A DNA stretch of 22,991 nucleotides from JBEKTY01 sp049515555 (GTDB lineage Bacteria > Planctomycetota > Planctomycetia > Pirellulales > Thermoguttaceae). Location: contig JBEKTY010000134.1 of the NCBI GenBank assembly GCA_049515555.1, positions 1 to 22,991 of the forward strand, given 5' to 3'. The position numbers were made by a program, and so were the translations under genes. This document shows positions 22,525 to 22,991 of the stretch, in pieces; positions within the stretch are counted from its first letter, which is position 1, and each line of letters opens with the position of its first letter. A model generated the notes under the pieces. That model was not told where the DNA came from and searched no databases. It worked only from the letters and a program-made list of their open reading frames with translations.

Positions 22525-22873
22525 GTGTTGGGATTTGGGGATTTGGGGATTTAGGAATTTAGGGATTTGGGGATTGCCGGCGGTTGCGGGAGGGAAGAAG
22601 ACGCGGGGACACGCAGACACGGAGAGTTGCCATTCCTCCGTGTCCTTCCTCGCCGCGTCCGTTTTCCTGGTCCAACCCGGAGGGTTGGCAGACATTAGAA
22701 GCCGGGGGTTGAGCGCAGCGGCACCCCCGGAAACCGATGTCCCAAAACCAACATCACCCCGAAAGGGGTGACAGAGCTGGAACGCATACGTCCCTCACGA
22801 CCCTGGCACCCCGCCGGGTGCCGCGCGTATAGATCGCTTCCGGGGGTTTGCGCTTGGCTTCGACCCCCGGCTT
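22525..22873. other. gene-free repeat region after nikR
   Basis: Contains the octad array, a GACGCGGGGACACG-type inverted pair (about 22600-22660), and the inverted-repeat element at 22672-22876. Nothing coding is seen. Confidence 0.6.
22529..22577. repeat. octad repeat (GGGGATTT)n
   Basis: About six units of GGGATTTG/GGGATTTA, starting 4 bases after the nikR stop. It is the inverse of the array within the anti-sigma gene. Confidence 0.9.
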
Positions 22874-22876
22874 CTA
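22672..22876. repeat. large inverted-repeat element with four hairpins
   Basis: Outer arms GAAGCCGGGGGT (from 22698) and ACCCCCGGCTTC (to 22874) are inverted. Inside are CCAACCCGGAGGGTTGG (22672-22688), CACCCCGAAAGGGGTG (22755-22770) and GGCACCCCGCCGGGTGCC (22805-22822). It abuts the stop codon of the truncated gene at the window end. Confidence 0.75.
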
Positions 22877-22991
22877 TGAGTCGGCCTTTGTCAAGCCCCA
22901 TGTCTTCTTGATTTGTTCGCGGTATACTTCTTTTGCCTGGTGAAACGGAGTCGGGCTCTGCTGAGGAGCAACCCGACGAGGGATAACCAGG
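22874..22991 (-). CDS. C-terminus of an unidentified protein (cut by window end)
   Basis: The last 38 codons of a minus-strand frame read as a plausible protein tail: ...PTPFHQAKEVYREQIKKTWG and then LTKADS-stop. It is charged and helical in character, unlike the neighbouring repeats. The family cannot be named from this fragment. Its TAG stop lies in the outer arm of the adjacent inverted repeat, so the repeat may have supplied or moved the stop codon. Confidence 0.55.
   Translation of the reverse strand, partial: LVIPRRVAPQQSPTPFHQAKEVYREQIKKTWGLTKADS

Overview
The window is GC-rich bacterial chromosome that most resembles a planctomycete (Pirellulales-like). This is inferred from gene content: a PmoA-like DUF6807 protein, a HPPK/deoxynucleoside-kinase fusion, an Lgt with an internal PDZ domain, an ECF sigma factor paired with a very long anti-sigma protein, and a Tat-exported aldo/keto-reductase-like protein next to a multihaem cytochrome. 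No rRNA, tRNA, CRISPR array, transposase or phage gene was seen.

Layout. 1-896 holds no gene: a near-identical tandem duplication, a hairpin and a run of short tandem repeats. 897-2737 (minus) is a two-gene operon for a Tat-exported AKR-like protein and a tetrahaem cytochrome. 3131-4081 is a secreted DUF6807 protein. 4528-5073 carries a small conserved-looking protein followed by csrA, with another small protein on the minus strand at 5243-5458. 5930-6946 is a probable outer-membrane protein with a proline-rich repeat. 6952-7185 (minus) is a BON-domain protein. 7377-10556 is a tight cluster folK-dNK / panC / lgt. 10719-13162 is an ECF sigma factor overlapping its anti-sigma gene, preceded by a textbook GGAAC-N17-CGTC promoter. 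13408-14448 is a secreted trypsin-like/PDZ protease. 14614-15630 (minus) is a standalone PD-(D/E)XK-type nuclease with less GC-rich codon use, likely acquired. 16466-18247 is an HDOD protein with a degenerate GGDEF-like tail. 18405-20000 (minus) holds a double zinc-ribbon tail-anchored protein and a HIT protein. 20303-22524 holds scpA, an RNase Z-like beta-lactamase-fold protein and nikR. The last 118 bases hold the C-terminus of a minus-strand gene.

The most striking feature is the repeat load. At least nine families of 7-8 bp tandem repeats lie almost exactly at gene edges (just after stop codons or just before ribosome binding sites), and some are embedded in frame inside coding sequences. 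This resembles the STRR heptad repeats known from cyanobacteria. Several unrelated inverted-repeat (REP/MITE-like) families fill the other intergenic spaces. One element of about 119 bp occurs twice in opposite orientation. No single obvious new defence or metabolic system is present; the best novelty candidates are the repeat system, the Lgt-PDZ architecture, the AKR-like protein that has lost its catalytic residues beside a tetrahaem cytochrome, and the small proteins around csrA.
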